This document shows positions 25,054 to 33,620 of a stretch of DNA of 64,000 nt, piece by piece. The first letter of the stretch is position 1. Every line of letters starts with the position of its first letter. The notes under the pieces were generated by a model. The model saw only the letters and a list, made by a program, of their open reading frames with translations, searched no databases and was not told where the DNA came from. The translations under genes were made by a program, and so were the position numbers. This DNA comes from JBMNKL01 sp050952225 (GTDB lineage: Bacteria > Bacillota > Clostridia > Acetivibrionales > DTU013), in the NCBI GenBank assembly GCA_050952225.1, contig JBMNKL010000001.1:310001-374000 (forward strand). Reading direction: 5' to 3'.

Positions 25054-25992
25054 TTATGCTTCTTCCCCGGCCTTCCTGAGCAATTCAGCCCATCTCTTGT
25101 CGACTTCCGCCTGTATTTCTTCAATCAGGGCTTCATTGCCGGGCCTGAACAAGTGCCTGAACCTTCCCTGGGTTTTCAGGAAGTCGCTCACCGGTATCTT
25201 GTTCTTGGGCTTGTAATTGACCACGTATTTGCCGTCTATTACTTCATAAAGCGGCCAGTAGCAGGAATCCACCGCCAGCTTTACGACCTGCATCAGGTCA
25301 GGGGTATTGTATCTCCATCCCCTGGGGCACGGAGCCAATACGTTAAGGAAGCAAGGGCCCTTTGTATAGATTGCTTTTTCGGCCTTTTCATAAAGGTCTC
25401 TCATATTCCCGAACGGAGCAGACTGGGCAACGTATGGAAGATGGTGATTCGCCATGATGTCGGTCAACTCTTTGCGCCACTGCAATTTGCCCGGGACTAC
25501 CTTTCCGGCCGGCGACGTTGTGCAATCGGCGTACTTGGGTGTAGCCGAAGACCTTTGGATGCCCGTATTCATGTAAGCGCCGTTGTCGTAGCAGACATAA
25601 ACCATGTCATGCCCTCTTTCCATTGCTCCTGAAAGAGACTGGATACCTATATCATATGTTCCTCCGTCTCCGCCGAATGCAATGAACTTGGTCTCGCCCT
25701 CGATTTTTCCTTTTCTTTTCAAAGCCTTGTACGCCGCTTCAGCACCTGATACCGTCGCTGCGGCATTCTCAAACGCGCTGTGGATAAATGAATCCGTCCA
25801 GGAGGTATAAGGATAAAGAAACGTTGAAACCTCCAGGCAGCCCGTCGCTGACGATATAACCGCGTGATCTTCCGGTTTGAGTGCCCTCAGGACTTGCCTG
25901 ACCACTATCGGAGCTCCGCAACCCGCGCACATTCTATGTCCACCGGTTAATCTCTCCGGCTTTTTTGCCACTTCTTTTAAATTATAAGCCAC
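25054..25992 (-). CDS. porB: 2-oxoacid:ferredoxin oxidoreductase beta subunit (thiamine-diphosphate)
   Basis: This 312 aa subunit has the 4Fe-4S ligand start MCAGCGAPIV and the thiamine-diphosphate motif FGGDGGTYDIG, ending with a C-Y-D-N-G pattern, as in PorB. In the complex it decarboxylates pyruvate to acetyl-CoA and reduces ferredoxin, reversibly. The start was set at GTG 25992, which is 9 bp after AGGAG; an in-frame GTG at 26001 overlaps that site. It is 12 bp after porA and last in the porCDAB operon. Confidence 0.92.
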   Translation of the reverse strand: MAYNLKEVAKKPERLTGGHRMCAGCGAPIVVRQVLRALKPEDHAVISSATGCLEVSTFLYPYTSWTDSFIHSAFENAAATVSGAEAAYKALKRKGKIEGETKFIAFGGDGGTYDIGIQSLSGAMERGHDMVYVCYDNGAYMNTGIQRSSATPKYADCTTSPAGKVVPGKLQWRKELTDIMANHHLPYVAQSAPFGNMRDLYEKAEKAIYTKGPCFLNVLAPCPRGWRYNTPDLMQVVKLAVDSCYWPLYEVIDGKYVVNYKPKNKIPVSDFLKTQGRFRHLFRPGNEALIEEIQAEVDKRWAELLRKAGEEA

Positions 25993-26004
25993 TTCCAGCA
26001 CCTC

Positions 26005-27189
26005 CTACTCTCTCACGCCAAGGTAATTGTATACCTGTTCTACCTTGCCGGTTTCAGCTATTTTCAACAGTGTTTCGAATACCAATTCAAGATCGTCGGC
26101 TTTTACGTCCCTGCCGCCCAATCCATAAATATAGTTGATTGCCTTCGGCGACAGAACGCCGTTTGCATACATCGCGCTGGTTACTTCGGTATAAAGAGGT
26201 CCCCCCGCGGCATTAAAACTGTCTGCCTTATCCATAACGGCAATCGCCTTGAACTTCGAAAGCGCCCTGGACAGCTCCTCTGACGGGAAAGGTCTGAATA
26301 CCCTTGGCTTTATCAAGCCGACTTTTTTCCCTTGCTCTCTCAAGCGGTCCACCACAAATTTTCCGGTTCCGGCGCTGGAATTGAGGATTACCATGCAGAC
26401 ATCGGCATCCTCAGTTTTATATTCTTCAAAAAGCCCGTACTTTCTGCCGGATATTTTTGCAAATTCATCGGAAACCTTGAGGATTACCTCCTTGGCATTC
26501 TTCATTGCCTCGGCCTGCTGCCTCTTGTGTTCGAAATAGTGCGTAAAATGATCCAGCGGGCCTACTGAAACCGGGTTATCCCTGTTCAGAAGATAGTTTT
26601 TCGGGTTGTATTCCCCGACGAAAGCCTTGACCACGTTGTCTTCCAACAGCTCAATATTCTCAATCGCATGCGATGTAATGAAGCCATCCTGGCATACCAT
26701 AACCGGAAGCTGCACCTTCTCGTCTTCGGCTATCCTGTTTGCCATGAGCATGTTGTCATAGGCTTCCTGGTTGTTTTCGCAGTAAATCTGTATCCATCCC
26801 GAATCCCTGGCGCCCATTGAGTCGCTGTGGTCGTTATGGATATTAATAGGCCCGGACAACGCCCTGTTTATACAGGCCAGGACTACCGGAAGCCTCGCTC
26901 CCGAAGCAATATAAAGCATTTCCCACATAAGCGCGAGACCATTTGCAGACGTGGCGGTCATCGCCCTGGCGCCTGCGGCTGATGCGCCTATGCAGGCCGA
27001 CATTGCACTGTGCTCCGACTCTACCGCTACAAACTCGGTATCCACCTCACCGTTGGCCACGTATGATGAGAAATATTGGGGAACTTCTGTCGACGGAGTA
27101 ATCGGAAATGCAGCGACTACGTCGGGATTTATCTGTTTCATGGCAATAGCTACTGCCTCATTGCCGCTTAATCTCTCTTTAATAGCCAT
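26005..27189 (-). CDS. porA: 2-oxoacid:ferredoxin oxidoreductase alpha subunit
   Basis: This 394 aa PorA-type subunit has the N-terminal GNEAVAIAMKQINPDVVAAFPITPSTE segment (shortened here to GNEAVAIA and AAFPITPSTE), TATSANGLALMWEM and a C-terminal domain with VMDKADSF. It forms the active-site pocket with PorB. ATG 27189 follows GGGAGGC. The gene is 13 bp after porD. The order gamma-delta-alpha-beta is the usual four-subunit pyruvate:ferredoxin oxidoreductase arrangement of strict anaerobes; pyruvate as substrate is the most likely but not proven. Confidence 0.92.
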   Translation of the reverse strand: MAIKERLSGNEAVAIAMKQINPDVVAAFPITPSTEVPQYFSSYVANGEVDTEFVAVESEHSAMSACIGASAAGARAMTATSANGLALMWEMLYIASGARLPVVLACINRALSGPINIHNDHSDSMGARDSGWIQIYCENNQEAYDNMLMANRIAEDEKVQLPVMVCQDGFITSHAIENIELLEDNVVKAFVGEYNPKNYLLNRDNPVSVGPLDHFTHYFEHKRQQAEAMKNAKEVILKVSDEFAKISGRKYGLFEEYKTEDADVCMVILNSSAGTGKFVVDRLREQGKKVGLIKPRVFRPFPSEELSRALSKFKAIAVMDKADSFNAAGGPLYTEVTSAMYANGVLSPKAINYIYGLGGRDVKADDLELVFETLLKIAETGKVEQVYNYLGVRE

Positions 27190-27202
27190 TCTTCTCGCCT
27201 CC

Positions 27203-27514
27203 CTACTCGCTTTCCTCTACAAAGTCAATGGCTTTGAAAGGACATACCTTTACGCATATGCCGCAGCCTTTGCAGTGGTCATAATCAAAATCCGTTCTTT
27301 TTCCGTTTTCATCAATCAATATGGAAGTATCGGGACATACGGGATAGCAAAGCAGGCACTGCTTGCATTTATCCTCAAGCCAAACCGGTTTCATGGAACG
27401 CCAGTCTCCCGTTTTAAAAAGGTGTGCGTTCCCTGCCGAATCAATAATGCCGCCTATGGTAATTTCCCTCCAGTTTACATCGGCCGGAGGCGCTTTTAAT
27501 TCTTTTTTGCTCAT
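27203..27514 (-). CDS. porD: 2-oxoacid:ferredoxin oxidoreductase delta subunit (2x[4Fe-4S])
   Basis: This 103 aa ferredoxin-like subunit carries two complete 4Fe-4S motifs: CKQCLLCYPVCP and CKGCGICVKVCP. It passes electrons from the thiamine-diphosphate centre to soluble ferredoxin. Its ATG (27512-27514) overlaps the porC stop (ATGA), so translation should be coupled. A GGAGG site lies upstream inside porC. Confidence 0.93.
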   Translation of the reverse strand: MSKKELKAPPADVNWREITIGGIIDSAGNAHLFKTGDWRSMKPVWLEDKCKQCLLCYPVCPDTSILIDENGKRTDFDYDHCKGCGICVKVCPFKAIDFVEESE

Positions 27515-28089
27515 AACCCTTTTACCTCCTGCATAGATCTTTCCAGAGCCTTCATATTGCCTTCAATTACTTCCGGCTTGCTGGCAAACTTGTGTTTGAA
27601 CGAATCGGCCATATCCTTCAGAAATACTTCCTCATCCATTATCCCGCTGACCTTTACTACTGCGCCAAGCATTGGGGTGTTGGGGAAATATTTCCCGATT
27701 GTTTCAATTGAAATTGTTCTTGCATCAATAGTACAAACTTTGCCTTTGTAGCCTTTCAACAGCGGCCTAATCTCCTCGGGTGTTTTTGTAGTATTGATGA
27801 TAATTGCCCCGGATTCTTTCAGACCCGCCGTAACATCGACGGAAGTTAGAAGTGTGTCGTCCACAACCACGACATAATCGGGCTCATAAATATTGCTGTG
27901 AATTGTCAGCCTCTCATCGCTGATCCTGTTGTATGCGGTGATTGGGGCGCCCATCCTTTCAGGACCGTATTCAGGGAAGCCCTGGATGTATTTGCCTGTG
28001 TTGAACGCTGCGTCCGCGAGCAGCAAAGACGCCGTTTTGGCCCCCTGGCCTCCACGCCCGTGCCATCTGATTTCAACGACCTTGCCCAT
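27511..28089 (-). CDS. porC: 2-oxoacid:ferredoxin oxidoreductase gamma subunit
   Basis: This 192 aa subunit begins VEIRWHGRGGQGAKTAS, the PorC signature, followed by GPERMGAPITAYNRISD. The gamma subunit contributes to CoA binding and assembly. ATG 28089 follows AGGGGG. It is the first gene of porCDAB and lies about 140 bp after a good sigma-A promoter, which leaves a long leader (about 130 nt) in which no known riboswitch was recognised. Confidence 0.92.
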   Translation of the reverse strand: MGKVVEIRWHGRGGQGAKTASLLLADAAFNTGKYIQGFPEYGPERMGAPITAYNRISDERLTIHSNIYEPDYVVVVDDTLLTSVDVTAGLKESGAIIINTTKTPEEIRPLLKGYKGKVCTIDARTISIETIGKYFPNTPMLGAVVKVSGIMDEEVFLKDMADSFKHKFASKPEVIEGNMKALERSMQEVKGL

Positions 28090-28228
28090 AGTTTAACCCC
28101 CTTCTGGTTATAAAAACGACAATTTTAATTGCCAGTTAATTGTATTTCATAAAACAGATTACTGCATATGAATTTATTGATTTGTACAATCAAGATGGAC
28201 CGTAACATAATATTTACAATCAAATTCA

Positions 28229-28257
28229 AGTATAAATCTTTGTCAATTTATTGTCAA
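28229..28257 (-). promoter_or_regulatory. Sigma-A promoter of the por operon
   Basis: On the minus strand TTGACA (28252-28257), a 17-bp spacer and TATACT (28229-28234) form a near-consensus promoter reading into porC. A second TTGACA lies at 28241-28246 but lacks a -10 at the right distance. No Rex-type operator was seen. Confidence 0.75.
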
Positions 28258-28344
28258 GTTAACTTTTTAGAAACCCTTGTATGAATATAATTTCAAGGGT
28301 GTGCAGCTGTTTTTTGTATACAAAAAGAGAACAAAAGACGTGCG

Positions 28345-28620
28345 TTACGGCTTTCCGAAAACAAGTGTCAGAATCACAAGCAGGATAACTCCCGGTACGC
28401 CCAGCGTACCTGCTATGAATGCGGTATATATATTGAAAGCTATACGGAAACCAAAAAGACCTCCGGCCAGGTTAACCAGGAATATAACCACTGCTCCAAT
28501 AAGCGCGTTACAGACAAGCTTCATTACCACCTTCAGCGGCACAAACAGAAGCCTGCCCAGAACCAGGAGCAATATGATACCTATAATATATGCCAGAATG
28601 ACACCGTAATCAACCGCCAT
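28345..28620 (-). CDS. bofA: BofA, inhibitor of pro-sigma-K processing
   Basis: This 91 aa membrane protein has three hydrophobic segments and the conserved BofA ending: NIYTAFIAGTLGVPGVILL. BofA holds the SpoIVFB protease inactive in the outer forespore membrane until late sporulation. ATG 28620 follows AGGGAT. It lies 90 bp downstream of yaaL, as in other Firmicutes, but the usual dnaX-ybaB-recR genes are not upstream. Confidence 0.9.
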   Translation of the reverse strand: MAVDYGVILAYIIGIILLLVLGRLLFVPLKVVMKLVCNALIGAVVIFLVNLAGGLFGFRIAFNIYTAFIAGTLGVPGVILLVILTLVFGKP

Positions 28621-28710
28621 ATCCCTGCACCAAGCATAACAACATGCTTATCCAAAATTACCTACATGATATTTATACTTGTACAATAAACCAATTATGA
28701 CTTGATACGG

Positions 28711-29013
28711 CTAAATATAATGAGAAAGGCCTTTTTCCTTTGCCAGCTTCACAAAATAAGCATACTTCGATTCACAGGCTTTTAGCTTGTATACGTAGTA
28801 ATCTACAAGCATTTCCTCGTGTACGTATTCAAAATTATTGCCTGCTTCTATCCATTCATCGCGCGCTTCAAATACTGCCTTCAAAATTTGCCTGTCTTCA
28901 TTGGACAGGCTTTCGCGTATACGCGCGCCCGATAATACTGATTTGCCGGCGGGCTTTTGCCTGGCCCTCCTGCCTCTTTTTTGCCGGTCAATTTTTATAA
29001 GCTCGGTATTCAT
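28711..29013 (-). CDS. yaaL: YaaL family protein (DUF2508)
   Basis: This 100 aa protein has the YaaL pattern in its C-terminal half: EARDEWIEAGNNFEYV, VDYYVYKLKACESKYAY. The N-terminal 35 residues are basic. The family function is unknown; the gene is usually next to recR and bofA. I start at ATG 29013, preceded by GAAGGTG; the frame is open from a GTG three codons earlier that overlaps the site. Confidence 0.88.
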   Translation of the reverse strand: MNTELIKIDRQKRGRRARQKPAGKSVLSGARIRESLSNEDRQILKAVFEARDEWIEAGNNFEYVHEEMLVDYYVYKLKACESKYAYFVKLAKEKGLSHYI

Positions 29014-29073
29014 GAGTTGCACCTTCTTATTCTTATAGCAACATTACTAATTACTATAAGTATAGGCAACCAT

Positions 29074-29670
29074 TTACATATGTATACATCCATCCCTGAG
29101 ATAATCAAGAACCGCTTCCGTTGTGACACGCCTGAACCTGGCCCAGTCCTCCCACTTTCCCTTAACATTGCCGAGAGACTGTACCACCCGTTCAAGCCCA
29201 TCCAGGTCAACTTCCATAACTTCGCTTATCTCGTCATCGCTGGCATCTTCCAGGAGTTCCCCGCCCGTTTCATTCAGGATGAAAACGTATGAATAAAACA
29301 TAACTCTTTGATTCCTATATTCAAAACTGATCCTGACCACACCTGCAAAAGACGCAATTTCTGCGTCAAGGCCAAGCTCCTCTTTCACTTCGCGGTATAC
29401 GGCCTCCAATATATCCTCATTGTGACCTATCCCGCCTGTTGGTATCCTGAAAATGTTTTTGGGATACTCCTTGCATGTTATGACAATTATCCTGCCGTTT
29501 GGCCTGACAACGCAGAATACGACTTCTCCCCTTCTGTCACTGTTCACAACGTTTTTAATACGGTTGAAATAGCTTTTCGACTGATAGCGGATTACTACAT
29601 CCTTTATCGGCGCATTAGTGCCCAGTTTCTTGCATATCTCCTTAAATTCCGCCTCATTAAATACATTCAT
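29074..29670 (-). CDS. NUDIX hydrolase
   Basis: This 198 aa protein has a complete Nudix box: GGIGHNED through REVKEELGL (about 77-99; pattern G-x5-E-x7-R-E-U-x-E-E-x-G-U). An N-terminal segment of about 45 residues precedes the fold. Nudix enzymes hydrolyse nucleoside diphosphates linked to another moiety; the substrate here is unknown. ATG 29670 has only a weak AAGGG site. It is 60 bp upstream of yaaL on the same strand and may share its transcript. Confidence 0.88.
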   Translation of the reverse strand: MNVFNEAEFKEICKKLGTNAPIKDVVIRYQSKSYFNRIKNVVNSDRRGEVVFCVVRPNGRIIVITCKEYPKNIFRIPTGGIGHNEDILEAVYREVKEELGLDAEIASFAGVVRISFEYRNQRVMFYSYVFILNETGGELLEDASDDEISEVMEVDLDGLERVVQSLGNVKGKWEDWARFRRVTTEAVLDYLRDGCIHM

Positions 29671-30028
29671 ATATTTGAACCCTTCCGCTATAAGAACCCT
29701 TCCGTAAACCCTATCCCTTTAATTTAATCGTAATACATTTCTTCACGTTTTTCCACTGCCTGGATTGATTTTTTAAGATTTTGGCAACAAAAATTAATAT
29801 GGATGAACCGGCGGACAGGCCGGTTCATCTACGCTATGCTCCCATATTTTGAAAGAAACAATTGCTGTTTTGCTTTCGTCTATCTATAATGTATGTATGC
29901 CTGTAAGTTCGCAGTCTGACAAATTAGTAAACAATAGTTTAGCAAGCGGATTTACCGGATATATATAATTAACACATTTATTTGCTTTGCCATCTGTTTA
30001 TACGGGGCATTATAAGGGGTAGGTCAGC
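29671..30028. other. Divergent intergenic region with a hairpin
   Basis: These 358 bp separate the NUDIX gene (minus) from the VanW gene (plus). A perfect inverted repeat, GATGAACCGG (29802-29811) with CCGGTTCATC (29820-29829), is present without a T run, so it is not an obvious terminator. The rest is AT-rich and no coding frame or recognised RNA was seen. Confidence 0.6.
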
Positions 30029-31831
30029 ATGGAACCTGAGGTACAGGTAAAACAGCAAAGAGAAAAAAAGAAGCATGTCCTTGTTATTGTATTGCTCATT
30101 TTTATCGCAATAATGGTTCTGACGGGAACTGTTTTTGCATATCTGACCCTGCAATATGACAAGGTCTACAAGGGAGTACATATCGAAGGTAATGACGTTT
30201 CCGGCCTGAGCAAGGAAGAGGTAAAGCAGTTCCTGGATAACATGTACCAGGTTCCTTCCGAAGAAAGCGAAATAATCCTCAGGGCTGCAGGTAAGGAACT
30301 TAAAGCGTCATTTCCCGAGCTTGGCGTATACTATGATACTGCCGCCGCTTCCGAAGAAGCATATTCCATAGGGCGAAGCGGGAATATATTCAGGCGTTTA
30401 TACGACATAGCCCTTGCCGGTATTAAAGGTTTAAGGCTCAGTATAGTCCCTTCGTTTGACGAGGACAAGATTGAGACGCTGGCAGAAAAATTTTTTAATA
30501 AAACGCATGAAAGTGTTAAAGAAGGATCTCTGGTAATAACCGACAGCCAGGCTGTCATCCGCTCGGGTAAACGCGGGACGCATATAGATAAGGCAAAAAC
30601 GGCCGGACTCATCAAGGATATGATATTAAGCCATAAAGGCGGTACCATTGAACCGGAGGTCATCATTACCAACCCGACCAAGTTCAGCGTGGACGATGTA
30701 TACGCCCAAATCATCAGTGAACCTTCCGATGCCTGCTTCAAGGTTGAAAACTCGGAACTGGTGATGGTCCCTCATTCTGTCGGCCGCAAAATAGATAAAA
30801 CCGCCCTGAAGGAAATAATCGACAGCATTGAGCGGGAGGAAGGCACGGAACGCGTACTCCCGGTGTCATTCATAATGCCGGAAATTACTTCCGAAGTTGC
30901 ATCCTCCATGCTGTTCAGGGATGAATTAGGCTCTTCAACCACTTACTTTTCCACGGGGACTCAAAACGGTAAAAACAGAAAGCACAACATGGAGCTTGCG
31001 GTACTAAAAATAAATAACCTGGTACTGCTGCCCGGGCAGGAATTCTCTTTTAACGAGGTCGTCGGGCCAAGGAACGCTGAGAACGGATATTTAATGGCCC
31101 ACGTTTACAGCGGCGGAAAAGTCGTTGACGGCGTAGGCGGCGGCATCTGCCAGGTCTCTACTACCATATATAACGCGGTATTACAGGCCGACCTTAAGGT
31201 TACGGAAAGGCGCAACCATTCGTTTACCGTGGCATACGTGCCCTTGGGCCAGGATGCCACCGCATTCTACGGCGGTACGGATCTCAGGTTCGTCAACTCT
31301 ACGAGATGGCCGATAAAAATGCTTGCGAAAGTCGAGGCCAACAGAATAACCATTACTCTGCTGGGTACAAACGAGACTCCGGGGAAATCCGTAATCATCA
31401 GTAACAGGATTTTACAGGAGACGCCTTACCAGGTAATAAGGATCGAAGATCCCAGTTTGCCGGAAGGTACGGTTAAGGTAAAGCAGGAAGGGTCCAATGG
31501 CTATGTGGTTGAAACCTTCAAAACTATAAAAGTGAACGGTAAGGTGGTCTCACAGGATAAACTGCATACCAGCAGGTATGTTCCATGCCCGGAAGAAGTA
31601 CTTGTCGGCACCAAACCGATTGACAAGGAAGCACCTCTTCCCGGCGATACTGCCGACACACCGGGTTCCGATACGCCCGATGCCACTGCGCCCGGCGATA
31701 CTGCCGATTCGTCCGGTCCGGATACTCCCGGCGGGCAGCACGGAGCAGAAGCTGAAGAAGAAGCAGCGGGAGAAGCAGAAGAAGCAATAAGGGAAGAAAC
31801 GGGAGGAGAAGCTGCGGAAGAGGCTATATAA
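30029..31831 (+). CDS. VanW family protein with PG-binding-like and G5-like domains
   Basis: This 600 aa protein has an N-terminal membrane anchor (about 13-41). Residues about 60-290 resemble the YoaR-type putative peptidoglycan-binding repeats that precede VanW domains. The VanW domain (about 310-450) contains LLPGQEFSFNEVVGPR and GGGICQVSTTIYNAVLQ. A G5-like module (about 465-530) follows. The last about 65 residues are low-complexity: first Asp/Thr/Pro/Gly repeats, then Glu/Ala-rich. It should face the cell wall. The exact activity of VanW proteins is unknown. It runs against the replication-aligned orientation of the arm and ends at a strong hairpin. Confidence 0.88.
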   Translation: MEPEVQVKQQREKKKHVLVIVLLIFIAIMVLTGTVFAYLTLQYDKVYKGVHIEGNDVSGLSKEEVKQFLDNMYQVPSEESEIILRAAGKELKASFPELGVYYDTAAASEEAYSIGRSGNIFRRLYDIALAGIKGLRLSIVPSFDEDKIETLAEKFFNKTHESVKEGSLVITDSQAVIRSGKRGTHIDKAKTAGLIKDMILSHKGGTIEPEVIITNPTKFSVDDVYAQIISEPSDACFKVENSELVMVPHSVGRKIDKTALKEIIDSIEREEGTERVLPVSFIMPEITSEVASSMLFRDELGSSTTYFSTGTQNGKNRKHNMELAVLKINNLVLLPGQEFSFNEVVGPRNAENGYLMAHVYSGGKVVDGVGGGICQVSTTIYNAVLQADLKVTERRNHSFTVAYVPLGQDATAFYGGTDLRFVNSTRWPIKMLAKVEANRITITLLGTNETPGKSVIISNRILQETPYQVIRIEDPSLPEGTVKVKQEGSNGYVVETFKTIKVNGKVVSQDKLHTSRYVPCPEEVLVGTKPIDKEAPLPGDTADTPGSDTPDATAPGDTADSSGPDTPGGQHGAEAEEEAAGEAEEAIREETGGEAAEEAI

Positions 31832-31856
31832 CCCGGCCATGTTAAAAGTGAACAGT

Positions 31857-31893
31857 TAAAAGGTGACCGTGAAGATACTCTCGGTCACCTTTT
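31857..31893 (+). terminator. Bidirectional terminator between the VanW and YflT-like genes
   Basis: AGGTGACCG (31861-31869) pairs with CGGTCACCT (31882-31890), flanked by AAAA on the left and TTT on the right. The two genes converge here, so it can end transcripts from both sides. Confidence 0.85.
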
Positions 31894-31896
31894 GTA

Positions 31897-32403
31897 TTAG
31901 TACGTGTCTACCTTTGAAGCCCCATTGCTTCTTAGAATGGATGAGACCTGGCCAACCTTATCCTCATCGGTCTTCATGCTGAACAATATCTTGCCCTGTC
32001 TTATATCGTTCTCATACATCCTGCTTCTGTTTTCAGGAATGCCCAGGTCAACCAGGCCCCCGACTATCCCGCCTGTTACTGCCCCGGAAAGCAGGCCGGT
32101 TATCGGCCCTGCTGCCGCAATTATTCCAAGGCCCGGTATGAAAAGGCTTCCCGTTCCGATGAGCAGCCCGGCCAGGCCTCCAAGCACACCGCCTGATAAA
32201 ATTCCGCCGGATATGTTGTCGTTTGCGCCCGCCTGCCTGTTCATCATGGTTGCATTAATGCCTTCGCCGCCTGCCGCGTTGTCCTCCGCCTGCTTTGCCA
32301 CTATCGAAATATCATCCGTGCGCAAGCCCTGGTCCTTTATCTGCCGCGCGGCCATCTCCGCCTGATCCCTGCTATCAAATACACCTACAACTGTTTTCGA
32401 CAT
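31897..32403 (-). CDS. General-stress-protein 17M/YflT-like protein
   Basis: This 168 aa protein has an N-terminal YflT-like ferredoxin-fold segment (TVVGVFDSRDQAEMAARQIK). A glycine-rich hydrophobic centre (about 65-125, with GGILSGGVLGGLAGLLIG) resembles glycine-zipper membrane segments. A C-terminal charged repeat of the stress domain follows. Related proteins are general-stress products of unknown activity. ATG 32403 follows GGGGAGG. It is 150 bp downstream of the DUF4097 gene. Confidence 0.8.
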   Translation of the reverse strand: MSKTVVGVFDSRDQAEMAARQIKDQGLRTDDISIVAKQAEDNAAGGEGINATMMNRQAGANDNISGGILSGGVLGGLAGLLIGTGSLFIPGLGIIAAAGPITGLLSGAVTGGIVGGLVDLGIPENRSRMYENDIRQGKILFSMKTDEDKVGQVSSILRSNGASKVDTY

Positions 32404-32555
32404 ATGGTATCCTCCCCAATATTCTTTGAAAATAATTGCACCATCGTTAGCATTTCTAATTTATATGCATATTATTCAAGGATGGGACAGGGGAACGTGG
32501 GTACAGTGGGGGCAAGGGGGCAGGGACATTGTTCCGCCATCCCGCCGCGCCGGTA

Positions 32556-33608
32556 TTATCGCAGGTAAATATTGCCGCGGTCAATATATACGTCTATCGA
32601 TGCGCCTCCACCGCCCACATCACTGTAAACTTCAGCGGAAGGCGTTCTTTCCGATATTTCGGGAACCGGCTGCATTTCATTGTATACACGCCCCCTGGCA
32701 GATTTTGCTGTCAACGAGTACCCGGTATTTTGGGGCATTTCCAGGCGTATTTCCCCGGATGCCGCCTTGACCGAGTATTTGCCCGCCGCATCAATCTCCC
32801 CAAGCTCCGCCTCAATATTCCCATTTGTCGCATATAATACGGAACCGCCTTTGAGCCTGGTATCCCTGACAGTTATGCTTCCCGAGGAAACGTCACAGTT
32901 GAGCCTGCCATTACATCCTTCGATAACGGTATCTCCTGATACCGATACAAGTTCAATCTCTCCGTTCACTTTACTCAGCTGAATATTTCCCCTGCCGCAA
33001 TTATATACGCCGCGGCCTCTTATATCTTCCGCCGAAATCGTCCCCTTCGCGGCGCTGGCATGGATTCTTGCGGAATTGCATTTTTCCATATGAATCCGTC
33101 CTTTTCTTACGGATAAATCCATCCGGGACATGCCTTCCAGGCCGGACACCAGGATTGACCCGTTATCGATGCTTATACTGATTGACGCAAGGGAAGCCGG
33201 CAATATCAGCTCAATATCATTTTCATAACCAAACAAGGGCTTTATGCCCTCCAGTTGTCTGCCGTCAATATTTATGCCGGAAGGAGCGCTTTCCACCCTG
33301 CACCTGTTCGCTTCAAGATAGCTCATCAATGTTTCACGGCGCGCAGGGCCTTTTATGCTCCTGTTTTCCACGATCTGAACATGTCCCTGGCTGCTTTGGG
33401 TGATTTTTACATCACCGTTATACAGAACAAGGCTAAGCTTTGTTCTTGAACCGGCATCCACACTGGTTATTGATTTGTCTTCCGCCATTATGCCGATTAC
33501 AGGCCAGGCCGCGATTTTTGTCCGGTTTTCGGGACGGAAAGCAAAAAAAAGAAATACGGCTATGAAAGCCGCAATATACGGAACTGCTTTAACAATCCTT
33601 GCTTTCAC
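32556..33608 (-). CDS. DUF4097 (toastrack) membrane-anchored adhesin-like protein
   Basis: This 350 aa protein has one N-terminal membrane segment (about 8-25). Then come repeated short beta segments (SISISIDNGSILVSGLEG, VRKGRIHMEKCNSARIHA, SSGSITVRDTRL), the solenoid of DUF4097/LiaG-type toastrack proteins found in bacterial envelope-stress systems. The start appears to be GTG 33608, 12 bp after the stop of the DUF4173 gene, with a weak site, so translation may be coupled. It is the last gene of the XRE/DUF2975/DUF4173 set. Confidence 0.82.
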   Translation of the reverse strand: MKARIVKAVPYIAAFIAVFLFFAFRPENRTKIAAWPVIGIMAEDKSITSVDAGSRTKLSLVLYNGDVKITQSSQGHVQIVENRSIKGPARRETLMSYLEANRCRVESAPSGINIDGRQLEGIKPLFGYENDIELILPASLASISISIDNGSILVSGLEGMSRMDLSVRKGRIHMEKCNSARIHASAAKGTISAEDIRGRGVYNCGRGNIQLSKVNGEIELVSVSGDTVIEGCNGRLNCDVSSGSITVRDTRLKGGSVLYATNGNIEAELGEIDAAGKYSVKAASGEIRLEMPQNTGYSLTAKSARGRVYNEMQPVPEISERTPSAEVYSDVGGGGASIDVYIDRGNIYLR

Positions 33609-33620
33609 CGCAGTTTTAGC

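Noticed and set aside
28268..28302. Terminator after bofA (ACCCTTG hairpin)
   Set aside because: The stem is short and neither strand has a clean T run directly after it, so direction and role are unclear.
28090..28344. Rex operator or riboswitch in the por leader
   Set aside because: No TTGTGA-N6-TCACAA-like palindrome and no conserved riboswitch core were seen; only a promoter could be supported.
31633..31831. CRISPR-like or tandem DNA repeat
   Set aside because: The repetition is codon-level low complexity in the tail of the VanW protein, with no regular repeat-spacer spacing.
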